Assembly (NCBI GenBank): GCA_028282905.1
Contig: JANQGW010000183.1
Span: forward strand, 1-64,000
From: Sedimentisphaerales bacterium
GTDB taxonomy: Bacteria > Planctomycetota > Phycisphaerae > Sedimentisphaerales > Anaerohalosphaeraceae
DNA: 64,000 nt
Direction: 5' to 3'
Part shown: positions 48,947-58,799 of the stretch, in pieces
How positions within the stretch are numbered: position 1 is the first letter of the stretch
Layout: every line of letters begins with the position of its first letter
The notes under the pieces: generated by a model
Databases searched by the model: none
Told to the model about the DNA's origin: nothing
The model's input: the letters and a program-made list of their open reading frames with translations, nothing else
Made by a program: the position numbers and the translations under genes

Positions 48947-50029
48947 TTAAATTGTCCTCATTGCCAGACCGGTCGCCGTTGCCCAGGCTGAGCCGCCGGT
49001 CTTTAACAGTTCATTTCCTTCTTTGCCCGCGTCACAGCGAATCGTATCAAACGGGTTGAAAAGTTTGACTTCTACTGACAGGGCATCGGTCAGAAATTCG
49101 ACAAATGTATCCACCAGTGAAAATCCGCCGCACAGGTAAATTGTTTCCACCCCAGCGCCTTTTTCCTGGAAGGAGTAAAAACGCAGGGTTTCATTAACCG
49201 CGGTTGCCAACGGGCGAATCGCATCATTCATCGCCAGCAGCACCTTGTTCTTTACCTCGTCATCGGCCTGACTGTCGCTCAGTGCCTGGCGAACCTGGTC
49301 CTGCGAAATCTCGGCATTGTCGCTGATGGCCTTGATGATATCAGTGCCGGCGATATTCAAATCACGCACGAACGGCAGACCATCCTGCCCATAGATCACC
49401 ACGTGCGTATAGGTCGCTCCCACGTCAATGATGGCGATCGTCGTGGCAGCATCCAACGGCTGCAGTGTGGTCAGGCAATTAATCAGGGCCAGGGCACCGG
49501 CATCCACCAGAATCGTCCGGCCGCCGGCGTTGTTGATTATTTGTGTTTTTTCCTTCACCGCATCGCTGGTGGAGACCACCATCAAGCCATGGCGACGCAC
49601 CGCGGCAGCTTCTTTTTCCTCCGGGGTCAAGTCGGGTACTTCGACCAACTGGTAATCCAGCACACTGTGCTTGTCATCGAACGGACAGACCTGACGGGCC
49701 TCAAACTGAACGGCCTGATCGATTGCCACTTCCGGCAAGGCCGGAAATTTGAAGCCTCGCACTACGACCTGGGAGCCTTCCAGTCCGCAGACGACATTGC
49801 GGCTGCTGACGCCGGCTTTATCGAAACAGCGTTTAACAGCCGTAGTCACAGCGGCCTGCTGTTCTTTTTCATCGTCGCCGGTGCTTTCGATCTCTTCCTG
49901 AATTGCCAGCGACGCTGTATATCCCTTTGCGTCTTTGAGTAAACGCACCAGCTTGACCGAGGCGGTACCAATATCCAATCCCACCAGTTCAATCTGCGTT
50001 TGTAATTTGTTTAATACGTTCGCAAGCAT
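48947..50029 (-). CDS. pilM: PilM-like actin-fold pilus assembly ATPase
   Basis: ELVGLDIGTASVKLVRL; IAIIDVGATYTHVVIYGQDGLPFVRDLNIAGTDI; IYLCGGFSLVDTFVEFL. Confidence 0.9.
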   Translation of the reverse strand: MLANVLNKLQTQIELVGLDIGTASVKLVRLLKDAKGYTASLAIQEEIESTGDDEKEQQAAVTTAVKRCFDKAGVSSRNVVCGLEGSQVVVRGFKFPALPEVAIDQAVQFEARQVCPFDDKHSVLDYQLVEVPDLTPEEKEAAAVRRHGLMVVSTSDAVKEKTQIINNAGGRTILVDAGALALINCLTTLQPLDAATTIAIIDVGATYTHVVIYGQDGLPFVRDLNIAGTDIIKAISDNAEISQDQVRQALSDSQADDEVKNKVLLAMNDAIRPLATAVNETLRFYSFQEKGAGVETIYLCGGFSLVDTFVEFLTDALSVEVKLFNPFDTIRCDAGKEGNELLKTGGSAWATATGLAMRTI

Positions 50030-50204
50030 TGTTCAATCCCATTCTTCTCTGTCCGATCAGTGTATTGTCTTTGCTGTTTTGTTTTATCGGACCCACAGTC
50101 TTTCGTATTCAGTTTCCAGCAGAATATCGGTTTATCCGCCGGTTGACTTAATCAACTCTTTTTGGAAAAGGGCGCTGTTCGGCTGATTTTCACGACTCCG
50201 CCGA

Positions 50205-51920
50205 TCAGGAACCATCGAGGCTCGCCCGATAATCATTCCAGCCGCCCGGTAAGGGCAGATATTTTCCCTTCATCCAGATATTGCCCGGCAGCAGTCCTTC
50301 GAGCAGCCGGTCATCAAAATAGTAATACTTCAGGTAGCCGTTGGAGGAATCCGGAAATGACAGTTTGGACGGGTCCGTGCCGACAATGCCCCGGATCACC
50401 TCGGTAATCGCCCCGCGCAAAACCAATTTATGATAGCCGTAGGTCGTTGGCGAGGTCATACGACGGGCACCAACATGTTCGGCTCCCCATCCGCCGCCGC
50501 CGACGGTAATCGCCGCTTCCACAATCATACTGGAGGGCAGCTTCCGGTACGAACCGTCCGGCTGGCCAACAGGAACATAACGAAAATTGCTGTCATTGAG
50601 CGGGTTTCCACCGTCAATGTAAGAATACTTTGGCATGCCGGGGTCAACGACTTTGATGACGCCCTGTGCCATCAATCCCAATACATTTGTATTGTCAGAG
50701 GCCGGTTTGGCGCCATCTCTGGCCCCGTCCACCATAATACTGTCCGCTACCCAAATATTGCCGGTGGCTACAATAGTAACCTGTCCTTTAATTAGCTGAT
50801 TATTATCGTGAAGTGAATTATCGCCGCCGATAATGACATTTCCGTCCACGAAAATCTGTCCGCCGGGAGCCGATTTGTATCCGCCGTAGTCCTGCTGGAC
50901 GTAGGTATCGGTTAAATTATATGTCACCGGCAGTTCAGAGGTCGGCCGGACATGGTATGAATAGATATCATAACGAGCATAGGAGTCCAACTTGTCCGGA
51001 TTATCGATCTTGTAATCATACGTCCGTGCACCGGAGGTGCGTGTGTCCTGGTAGCCCCTGACGCCGCAGTTATTCGTGATGCGAACTTTGCCCACACCGC
51101 TATCCACGAAAAATTCCAACTGGACAGCGGCGTTCGGATTTGCCAGAGGGGCTTTGGTCTGTGGTGTAAACTGGAAAGCCGGCGCAGTGCTGTCACGAAA
51201 GCGAACGACTTTTTGTTTTACCACGGAGACCTGTGAAATTTTGTTGTCCGGCTGATTGAAATAGACACCGCCTTTGAAGTTATCCATCAGGTCACTGTAT
51301 TTATCAGACCCGCCGGATGAATGACGCCCCTCGCCCATGCCTACTCTTCGCTTGAACGTCGGGCCGCTGCCTTTAACATATAAGTCGCGAACGCTGTCAT
51401 CAGGCGCTCCGTGACTGTTGACATGGATGGGGATATCGATGATTTCGCTGGAAGTAAAGGGCCACGGCACTGATCCGGATGCGCCGCTCGGCACCCGATG
51501 CGGCGACTCCCATCCGCTGATATTCTGAATCAGATAGGCGTCAATGACTCGCTGCGATTGGCCGCAAAGACCTTTTGACGTGATATGATAGACCGGCATG
51601 GAGCCGATAAATTTTGAAAACTGGATACTGTATTTTGAGTTGCTGTTGGGAAACGACAAGCCTCCTGTCGTGCCGCTGACGCCCTGGCTAAGGGCATACA
51701 GCATATCCGGCTGCTGGCTCATCCAGAAAACGGCCTTTTCGTACGCCGCCTCGGCCGAAACGGTTGCCACCGCCTCCTGTTTCAGGCGGACCGTTTGCAT
51801 CCGACTGCCAAACGCCGATTTGATAATTCCATAGCCAAGGATCGTGAGGATTAAAACAAGCACCATCACAATCACCAACACCGACCCTCTTTGATTTGTT
51901 GACACCTGTGCTTTGTTCAT
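50205..51920 (-). CDS. Large PilX-like pilus protein, copy B
   Basis: N-terminal QRGSVLVIVMVLVLILTILGYGIIKSAFGSRMQTVRLKQEAVATVSAEAAYEKAVFWM; homologous over its length to 53295..55139. Confidence 0.78.
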   Translation of the reverse strand: MNKAQVSTNQRGSVLVIVMVLVLILTILGYGIIKSAFGSRMQTVRLKQEAVATVSAEAAYEKAVFWMSQQPDMLYALSQGVSGTTGGLSFPNSNSKYSIQFSKFIGSMPVYHITSKGLCGQSQRVIDAYLIQNISGWESPHRVPSGASGSVPWPFTSSEIIDIPIHVNSHGAPDDSVRDLYVKGSGPTFKRRVGMGEGRHSSGGSDKYSDLMDNFKGGVYFNQPDNKISQVSVVKQKVVRFRDSTAPAFQFTPQTKAPLANPNAAVQLEFFVDSGVGKVRITNNCGVRGYQDTRTSGARTYDYKIDNPDKLDSYARYDIYSYHVRPTSELPVTYNLTDTYVQQDYGGYKSAPGGQIFVDGNVIIGGDNSLHDNNQLIKGQVTIVATGNIWVADSIMVDGARDGAKPASDNTNVLGLMAQGVIKVVDPGMPKYSYIDGGNPLNDSNFRYVPVGQPDGSYRKLPSSMIVEAAITVGGGGWGAEHVGARRMTSPTTYGYHKLVLRGAITEVIRGIVGTDPSKLSFPDSSNGYLKYYYFDDRLLEGLLPGNIWMKGKYLPLPGGWNDYRASLDGS

Positions 51921-51943
51921 TTTGTATTCCCTCTTATCGATTG

Positions 51944-52621
51944 TTACTGGGGCCACATGATCCGCAAAAACGTCGCGGTTCGCACTTCGACGGTTTCGCC
52001 GTCATCGCCCTGAATCGTTAAATTCATCCGAACGGCGCCGCTACCAACGCCTCCCAGGACGGTATGGCTGAATATTTCATCATTCGAGGTCGTGTCAACC
52101 CCTCTGGCCAGTACCTCCGTTCGCGTCGCCGAAGAAATCCGCAGTCCACCGCTGCTGACACCGCCGGTGTCGCCGGATACCTTTCCGTAATCGGCCTTCA
52201 ATTCCTTGCCGTCCAGATAAAACAGGACATAATGGGTTCCGGTGTTTGAAATATCCATCACGTCGGCCTTGGCGGATGCCGGGTTGAAGGGCGTGGCCCA
52301 GTAGCGGAATTCAACCGCCTGACCGGCGGCAATTGTCTGTCCGTCAGGCGGAACCGCCCGGCTAAACGTTCCATTAGCTACTTTATACACTTTATAGTTT
52401 GCGCGGTTAGACCGGCGTCCCAAGGCGGAAAACGCCGCTGAGACTGCCATGGAATCCTGACGATGCACACTGTTGACATTTTCGTAGGTTTGCTGCCAGC
52501 CTCGATTGCCGCCGGCCAACAGAATGCCGACCGCCAGAAACGGGATGACCAACAGAATCATCACCACTACCAGTTCCATCTGGGTAAAGCCTGAACATCT
52601 TATTTTCTGAATATATTTCAC
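51944..52621 (-). CDS. PilW/GspJ-like minor pseudopilin, copy B
   Basis: CSGFTQMELVVVMILLVIPFLAVGILLAGGNRGWQQTYENVNSVHRQDSMAVSAAFSALGRRSNRANYKVY; paralogous to 55155..55826. Confidence 0.82.
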   Translation of the reverse strand: MKYIQKIRCSGFTQMELVVVMILLVIPFLAVGILLAGGNRGWQQTYENVNSVHRQDSMAVSAAFSALGRRSNRANYKVYKVANGTFSRAVPPDGQTIAAGQAVEFRYWATPFNPASAKADVMDISNTGTHYVLFYLDGKELKADYGKVSGDTGGVSSGGLRISSATRTEVLARGVDTTSNDEIFSHTVLGGVGSGAVRMNLTIQGDDGETVEVRTATFLRIMWPQ

Positions 52622-52636
52622 CGGACAATCTCCTTT

Positions 52637-53158
52637 CTATCCACCCGCCTGGTCCAAGCGAACATAAGCGGTCATGACATAGATTGGATCGCTAATTTCA
52701 AGGTCTCCCTGTGTGAAATCTGAACGCCAGCGAATGATGGTTTGAATCTGGCGCAAGGTAACGCTGGCTACCGGGTCGGTATCCACATTGGTATAATTCG
52801 TCCGAACGAGCATTGGTAAATCGTCAACGGTCACCTTATACTGATTCGCTCCGGAGGCGGTGAATCCCATCTTTAAATCCACAGGGCTATACTGATCATT
52901 ACCTCCCCGGCTTTTCCAGTCTTCCAGAATCAGTTGGGCCGTTCGCATTGCCGTCTGTTCGGCCTGGGTCATGCGAATCTGCCTGGCGGCATGAAACTGA
53001 TAGTGCATTGCCCCGGCGGCGGTCACCGCCAGAACGACAATGGCAATAATCAGCTCCAGCATACTGAAGCCACTTCGGGCAATGGGAGTTTGTTTCGGTG
53101 GTGTTCGATCAGTAGATGCGTTCCCATGTACATCGATTTTTTTGTCTATCGCTGTCAT
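52637..53158 (-). CDS. PilV/GspI-like minor pseudopilin, copy B
   Basis: RSGFSMLELIIAIVVLAVTAAGAMHYQFHAARQIRMTQAEQTAMRTAQLILEDWKSRGGNDQY; paralogous to 55828..56283. Confidence 0.82.
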   Translation of the reverse strand: MTAIDKKIDVHGNASTDRTPPKQTPIARSGFSMLELIIAIVVLAVTAAGAMHYQFHAARQIRMTQAEQTAMRTAQLILEDWKSRGGNDQYSPVDLKMGFTASGANQYKVTVDDLPMLVRTNYTNVDTDPVASVTLRQIQTIIRWRSDFTQGDLEISDPIYVMTAYVRLDQAGG

Positions 53159-53294
53159 TGTTAAACCTCGCCTTTCTATCCCTCCTCAGCTTAATTCTAC
53201 AGCTATTGGCGCTTCGGCGATTGACGGGTCAAGGTTAATGTAATTTTAAGAAATAACCTTAAGGGCATTTTTTGCCCCGATTTCAGCGATGGGA

Positions 53295-55139
53295 CTATTC
53301 TTCCTGCTGCCTGGGATCAATTCTGAAATCGCTCCAGCCGCCGGGAGCGGTGGTAAATTTTCCCTTGAGACGCACATTTCCGGGAATCAGGCCCGATAAC
53401 ATGCGCTGGTCGAAATAATAGTGTTTCAGGTAGCCGTCACTGCCGATCAGGCCGACCACACCGCGGATGACCTCGGTAATGGTTCCGCGGACGAGCAGTT
53501 CATCCTGTGAACCGGAAGCTTCCTTTCGACCACCGCCGCTGCTGCGACGGACATTTTCGGCGCCCCATCCGCCGCCGCCGACGGTAATGGCCGCTTCAAT
53601 CACCATCGGATCCGGCAGATGCCGATGATACGTGCCGTCGGCCTGGCCGGAATCTTTGATGCCAATCGGCTCATAGCTGAGGCCGCTGATTTCGGGAACG
53701 CCGTTGCCTTCGACCCATACCCTTCTCCGTCGTCGGCCCTGGCGAACCCACTCCCAATGGCCATCGCTGGCATAGTTTTCCACCATGCCGGGGTCCAATA
53801 CTTTGACTACGCCGCCGGCAAAGAGGCCCAGGCCGTTTGGATTTTCCTCGGAGGGCATGCCGTTGTCCTGCCGCAGATAGATTGAACCGTCATCATCTTT
53901 GTCTGAAACGGTCACGGAATTCGCCAGCCAGATATTTCCGGTCGCGACCACGGACATCACGCCCTGAACCTTATTTAATTCGGCAATACCGGGCGATGAC
54001 GTATTTTCATTGGCACTGCCGATGATGACATTGCCATCGACATAGATCATGCCGCAAGGCGGTGCTTCATAGCCGGCATATTCAACGGTCATCTGAGTAC
54101 TCGCCATCGAGTGAGTGGTTCGCAAGCCGTTGTCCTCAGCATTTTCCGGAATGTAGTGGAAGCCATAGATGGAATACTTTTCGAACCGTGTTCCGTCACT
54201 GCCGGGCTTGGCTTTATAGTCCCATGTATCTGAGGTTCCGGAGGTAATAGACTTGCCGCGAACCGTACAGTCATTGGTCATGCGAACATAGCCTTTGCCA
54301 TCGGTGCCGACATAGAATTCCAGTTGGACCGCGGCCTGGCCTTCCGGCACGCGAGTATCTTTTTGCGGCGTCAGCACTAAATCGCTCCGCTGGTCACGGA
54401 TGGTGTCTTTGTACCATTCGATCTTTGACTGGACGGCATCTTCGTCAGAGATCAGACTTTTGGGCTGGTCGAATGAAATACCCGCGTCGAACAGATGAAT
54501 AACCGAAGCATATTTGTCATGGCCGCCGACGGAATGACGGGATTCTCCCATCGAGACTTCCTGCAGGAAAGAAGGACGGCCGCTGATGTGAATGTCACGC
54601 TGGGGATCATCGGGGACTTTGTACGAATTAATATGAATCGGCATATCCAGCACCTCACCGTCCGCAAAATAGACCTCTCTTGTTGATGCGGTACTGATTG
54701 GAATACGGCACTGACCCATTTCCCAGCCGGAAATCGCCTGAACGACATGAACGCGAATACTACGATGAAACGTGCCGCAGTAACCGTTGGCGGTCACCTC
54801 GAAAATCGGACGATATCCTACAAAACCGTGAAATTTGACACGATAGTCGGCGTGTGAGTTTTCAAATGCCACCGTCCCGACAGTTCCGTCCATTTCCATC
54901 TGCATCAGCAGTTCGGGATTCTGTCCCATCCAGTAGATAGCCTGCTCATAGGCGGCTTCCGCCGTGGACATGGCAATGCTTTCGTTCTGGTAAAGCGTTG
55001 TCTGGACCAGAGCACCTTCGGAGATTTTAATCATCGCAAAACCGACCAATGATAAAATAACCAGCAGGACCAACACGCCGCCCAGAATCGTACCCCGGCG
55101 ATCATGTAATCGATGTCTTTTATTTTTGAGGGTATTCAT
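53295..55139 (-). CDS. Large PilX-like pilus protein, copy A
   Basis: RRGTILGGVLVLLVILSLVGFAMIKISEGALVQTTLYQNESIAMSTAEAAYEQAIYWM; shared MGE(S/G)RHS.GG.DKY, AAVQLEF(Y/F)V, YVDGNVIIG, VVATGNIW with copy B. Confidence 0.78.
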   Translation of the reverse strand: MNTLKNKRHRLHDRRGTILGGVLVLLVILSLVGFAMIKISEGALVQTTLYQNESIAMSTAEAAYEQAIYWMGQNPELLMQMEMDGTVGTVAFENSHADYRVKFHGFVGYRPIFEVTANGYCGTFHRSIRVHVVQAISGWEMGQCRIPISTASTREVYFADGEVLDMPIHINSYKVPDDPQRDIHISGRPSFLQEVSMGESRHSVGGHDKYASVIHLFDAGISFDQPKSLISDEDAVQSKIEWYKDTIRDQRSDLVLTPQKDTRVPEGQAAVQLEFYVGTDGKGYVRMTNDCTVRGKSITSGTSDTWDYKAKPGSDGTRFEKYSIYGFHYIPENAEDNGLRTTHSMASTQMTVEYAGYEAPPCGMIYVDGNVIIGSANENTSSPGIAELNKVQGVMSVVATGNIWLANSVTVSDKDDDGSIYLRQDNGMPSEENPNGLGLFAGGVVKVLDPGMVENYASDGHWEWVRQGRRRRRVWVEGNGVPEISGLSYEPIGIKDSGQADGTYHRHLPDPMVIEAAITVGGGGWGAENVRRSSGGGRKEASGSQDELLVRGTITEVIRGVVGLIGSDGYLKHYYFDQRMLSGLIPGNVRLKGKFTTAPGGWSDFRIDPRQQEE

Positions 55140-55154
55140 TTCGATTATCCTTCT

Positions 55155-55826
55155 TTATTTGGGCCACGTCACGCGCAATAAAGTTGCGGTTTTGATCTCA
55201 ACCGTATCCCCTTCGTCATTTTTGAGTGTCATGTGCATATTGACACATCCGCTGCCGGCGCCGCCAATCCACTCGTGGCTGAAAATTTCTTCACCACCAC
55301 TCACGTCGATATCGCGTACCAGCACACGGGTCTCGACATCATCGCCACCCCGACGCAGACCATTCTGAACGCCGCCGACGCCATTGACAATCTTTCCGTA
55401 ATCAGCATGCAGCTCATCTCCGGACAGATAGAAAAGCGTAAAGTGTGTCCCGGTATCGTCAACATCCACGGTCCCCTGCTGCTGGGCGATCTCTTCAAAA
55501 GAATCCTGCCAGTATCGAAACTCCACCGCCTGACCGGCGGCGACGCTTTGGCCGACACCAGGAATCGCTTCAGAAAAGACGTCATTGCGAACCGAATAAA
55601 CGTTATAATGATGACGGTTGGATTTTCGTCCGATTGTACCGAACGCCGATGTAATCATCAGTGAATCCTGACGAATGGGGTCATTAACGGAAGCATAAAT
55701 CTGACGATAGGCGTTTTGACTGCCCAGAAGCAGCACACCCATTACCAGAATCAGGATCGCCCCCGCGGCCATTGCCGCGATTAGTTCAACCAGTGTAAAG
55801 CCCTTTTGTGAATGAAGTTTTCTCAT
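55155..55826 (-). CDS. PilW/GspJ-like minor pseudopilin, copy A
   Basis: QKGFTLVELIAAMAAGAILILVMGVLLLGSQNAYRQIYASVNDPIRQDSLMITSAFGTIGRKSNRHHYNVY. Confidence 0.82.
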   Translation of the reverse strand: MRKLHSQKGFTLVELIAAMAAGAILILVMGVLLLGSQNAYRQIYASVNDPIRQDSLMITSAFGTIGRKSNRHHYNVYSVRNDVFSEAIPGVGQSVAAGQAVEFRYWQDSFEEIAQQQGTVDVDDTGTHFTLFYLSGDELHADYGKIVNGVGGVQNGLRRGGDDVETRVLVRDIDVSGGEEIFSHEWIGGAGSGCVNMHMTLKNDEGDTVEIKTATLLRVTWPK

Positions 55827-55827
55827 C

Positions 55828-56283
55828 TTATCCTCCTGACTGGTCCCGTCGGACGTAGGTCTGAAATGTTCTGGATGGATCGTCACGGTCCGGAGGTTCC
55901 TGTTGATAATCCGACTGCCAATGCACAGTCACCGCCAGTTCGCGAAGCGTCACGCCGGTTTCGATGCTGGATGAAACATCGCTGGCGGCTAAGTCCAGAT
56001 AGAACGGAATGTCATCCACGACACACAGGTACAAGCTGCTGCCGGCAACTTCTCCCACGTTCAGTCCCAGCGTCGCAGGGTCGTAGTGATCGGAACCGCC
56101 CCGGACCTTCCAGTTTTCCAGGACCATCAATCCTAATTGTGTGGCCGACATTTTGGCCTGGGCCATGCGCGATCGCTGAACTGCGTGAAATTGATAACTG
56201 ATGACCCCTAATGCCAGGACCGCTAAGAGTCCAATCGCCGAAACCACTTCCACCAATGTAAAAGCCGGTTTTCCTCTACTCAT
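55828..56283 (-). CDS. PilV/GspI-like minor pseudopilin, copy A
   Basis: KPAFTLVEVVSAIGLLAVLALGVISYQFHAVQRSRMAQAKMSATQLGLMVLENWKVRGGSDHY; ATG 56283. Confidence 0.82.
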   Translation of the reverse strand: MSRGKPAFTLVEVVSAIGLLAVLALGVISYQFHAVQRSRMAQAKMSATQLGLMVLENWKVRGGSDHYDPATLGLNVGEVAGSSLYLCVVDDIPFYLDLAASDVSSSIETGVTLRELAVTVHWQSDYQQEPPDRDDPSRTFQTYVRRDQSGG

Positions 56284-56350
56284 CGTCTTTTTCCTTCTTA
56301 ACCCTTCTACTGCCGGAATTGTTATTTCCGGCCAAAGCTCAGTTCGCAAA

Positions 56351-56390
56351 AGAAGCGGAGAAAGTTTCCGGTCAACCTTCTCCGCTTCTT
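56351..56390 (-). terminator. Intercistronic terminator/attenuator between major and minor pilin genes
   Basis: Minus strand AGAAGCGGAGAA-N15-TTTCTCCGCTTCTTTT. Confidence 0.75.
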
Positions 56391-56422
56391 ATTTTTAAGC
56401 TCGAGCCTGATGGTATCTTTGT

Positions 56423-56812
56423 TTACTGCTTAACCCAATCGCCATCGGCTTCTAACTGATAACTGCCGCTGGGGGTCTTGCCATTGCCGTCACCGGTTGC
56501 CGTTACGGTAATGTCTGTCGCATCGGTACCGCCAACCGTAAAATCGGCTGCTTCAAAGTACGTTCCCGTCAGATCATCAGCAGAGAACCCGAGCGTGGAC
56601 AGGTTATCGCTAACCTTACCGGTTGTGATCGAACCGCTTTCGGCATAGGTCACCCGCACAGCAGACTTAATTGTGCCGGCCATTGCATTTGCTTCGGCCC
56701 ATTTAGCTGAATCGATGCGACCTCGCATCAGCGGAATCGAGGCTGCCGCCAGGATACCGACGATGAGAATCACAACCATCAACTCGATCAGTGTGAAACC
56801 TTTTTTCTTCAT
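56423..56812 (-). CDS. Major pseudopilin/type IV pilin-like (GspG/PilA-like)
   Basis: MKKKGFTLIELMVVILIVGILAAASIPLMRGRIDSAKWAEANAMAGTIKSAVRVTYAE. Confidence 0.9.
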   Translation of the reverse strand: MKKKGFTLIELMVVILIVGILAAASIPLMRGRIDSAKWAEANAMAGTIKSAVRVTYAESGSITTGKVSDNLSTLGFSADDLTGTYFEAADFTVGGTDATDITVTATGDGNGKTPSGSYQLEADGDWVKQ

Positions 56813-56913
56813 TTTACAATCTCCCAATAAATTGTGTTAAAAAACATTTTGTTCCTTGGTTACTTCGTACAATAACATGTGTCACTTAATTGAAAATTTC
56901 TTAAAAATTGGTC

Positions 56914-58116
56914 TTAGGCCGACATCGAGAAAATCGGCAGATACATCGCCAAAATCACGACCAGCACAATACCACCAACGACGATAATCAAAAACGGCTC
57001 CAGCATTCCCAGCATCACGGAAACGAGCGAATCGACCTTTTTTTCGTAATATTCGGCGGTTTTTTCCATCACTGCCGATAACGAACCGCTGTTTTCCCCG
57101 ATCTGCGCCATTTTGATTGACACGCCCGGGAAAAAGCCGACATTTTCCATACTTTGCGAGACGCTCATCCCCTCGACCATTTTTTCGCGGGTATCCATGA
57201 CGCCTTTTCGTAAGATAACATTATCGGTCATACCGGCGAGAATTTGAAACGCCTCCAGCACCGGCACACCGGCTGAAACCAGCGTTGCCAGCGTTTTGCA
57301 GAACGTCGCCACAAAGGCCATCAGCAGAATCTTGCCGAAAACCGGCAGCTTGAGCATCATCTGGCAAACGCGTTTGTGACCATTGACGGTTTTCTTGTAA
57401 AGCACAAATCCGACAGCCGCAATCAATGCAGCAATCAGCATATAGGGCATGTTGCGCATCATGATGTCGTAAACCGCCATAAACCCTCGTGTGAACGCCG
57501 GCAGCTCGCCATTAAATTCTTCAAACATGGTTGAAAAACGAGGGATAATCAGTGTCATCAGGACGACCACGATGACGATGATAAATCCGACAACAAACGC
57601 CGGATACATCAGGGCACCGCGAACCTTACGGACGAGTTTGTCCCGGTTTTCATAGTGTACCGCCAGCCGTTCGAGCGTTTTGGTCAGGGAGCCGCCGGTT
57701 TCACCGGCCTGAATCATGGCACAACTGAGCCGACTGAAAACCTTCGGATAGGTTTCCATGCAATCGGCCATTGTAAAACCTTTGCCCAGCTTGTCGGCGA
57801 TATCCTTCAAAACGAATTCGAAATACGGATTGGGGATTTCGTCAGCAATCGTCTCGATGGCCATGGTAATGGACAGGCCGCCGCCGAGCATCGTACTCAA
57901 CTGCCAGCAAAAGGTTGCCAGATCGGCTGACTTGACTTTTTTGTAGCGAACTGCCGAGGTTTTTTCATGGACGGCCTGCTGGACTTCCGTTACGGAAACC
58001 GGTGTCCACTGCTCTCGGCGGATGAAGTCCAAGACCTCCTGCTGGGAATTGGCCTGCTGTACGCCTTCCCGGCACGTCCCCGATTGATCCCATGCGACAT
58101 ATTCAAATGTACTCAT
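56914..58116 (-). CDS. Pilus/T2SS inner-membrane platform protein (PilC/GspF)
   Basis: LATFCWQLSTMLGGGLSITMAIETIADE; MIQAGETGGSLTKTLERLA; IGENSGSLSAVMEKTAEYYEKKVDSLV. Confidence 0.93.
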   Translation of the reverse strand: MSTFEYVAWDQSGTCREGVQQANSQQEVLDFIRREQWTPVSVTEVQQAVHEKTSAVRYKKVKSADLATFCWQLSTMLGGGLSITMAIETIADEIPNPYFEFVLKDIADKLGKGFTMADCMETYPKVFSRLSCAMIQAGETGGSLTKTLERLAVHYENRDKLVRKVRGALMYPAFVVGFIIVIVVVLMTLIIPRFSTMFEEFNGELPAFTRGFMAVYDIMMRNMPYMLIAALIAAVGFVLYKKTVNGHKRVCQMMLKLPVFGKILLMAFVATFCKTLATLVSAGVPVLEAFQILAGMTDNVILRKGVMDTREKMVEGMSVSQSMENVGFFPGVSIKMAQIGENSGSLSAVMEKTAEYYEKKVDSLVSVMLGMLEPFLIIVVGGIVLVVILAMYLPIFSMSA

Positions 58117-58387
58117 CTCAATCCCTAAAAATTTTATACAAAATTATTCATTTTCTGTGTCGGTCATTTCACCGGCGGATTTGACGAGTTTCTGTGCTGT
58201 TTTCCGTGCTTATAGGACTTTGCAGTTTGTCCCATAAGAGTTTGCCTGCCGGCTTTAAATCCCCTTCCCACGCCGCCGCTGTGAATAAGTTCCGACCCTG
58301 TTTTCATTAAGTGTTTATTTTTTTTAACTCCTTGAAAATGTCGTCCGATAATGACATGCTGGTTTACAGTACGTACTTGGGCGGACG

Positions 58388-58416
58388 TTGAAAAAAGCAG
58401 CGAAATATGCTATACT
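58388..58416 (+). promoter_or_regulatory. Sigma70-type promoter for the small plus-strand ORF
   Basis: TTGAAA-N17-TATACT. Confidence 0.55.
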
Positions 58417-58475
58417 GATGGTGTCAGAGAACCACTTGACGAGCACCTTGAGACATTGGTTCATGAAACGGAATT

Positions 58476-58772
58476 GTGTTGAAGGTGATGAACATGTTTG
58501 TAAACCACACACAACCTGAAAACGCCGCCTATTCGTGTCTGCGGATTCCTTCGCTGCTGTTGGGAGGTCTGGGCGTGTGGGGGATTGCCAATGACAAACT
58601 GGAGGTTGTTTCCAAAGTCTCGTCCTTTTTCAACCTGCCTCCGGTTGAATACTGCTATGTGATTGTCATCGGTGCGGCGATTCTTTTTGGTATTTCCCTG
58701 CTGTCACGAAAGGTACAGAATAAAACAGACGCCGCGACGTTAAACCGTCACGACGTCTGGCGTAATTGTTAA
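58476..58772 (+). CDS. Hypothetical small membrane protein, opposite strand inside the pilus locus
   Basis: Two hydrophobic segments (SLLLGGLGVWGIAND; VIVIGAAILFGISLL); likely start 58491; own promoter. Confidence 0.5.
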   Translation: MLKVMNMFVNHTQPENAAYSCLRIPSLLLGGLGVWGIANDKLEVVSKVSSFFNLPPVEYCYVIVIGAAILFGISLLSRKVQNKTDAATLNRHDVWRNC

Positions 58773-58799
58773 GATGTCTTCTGCGGCGGCAAACTGCTG

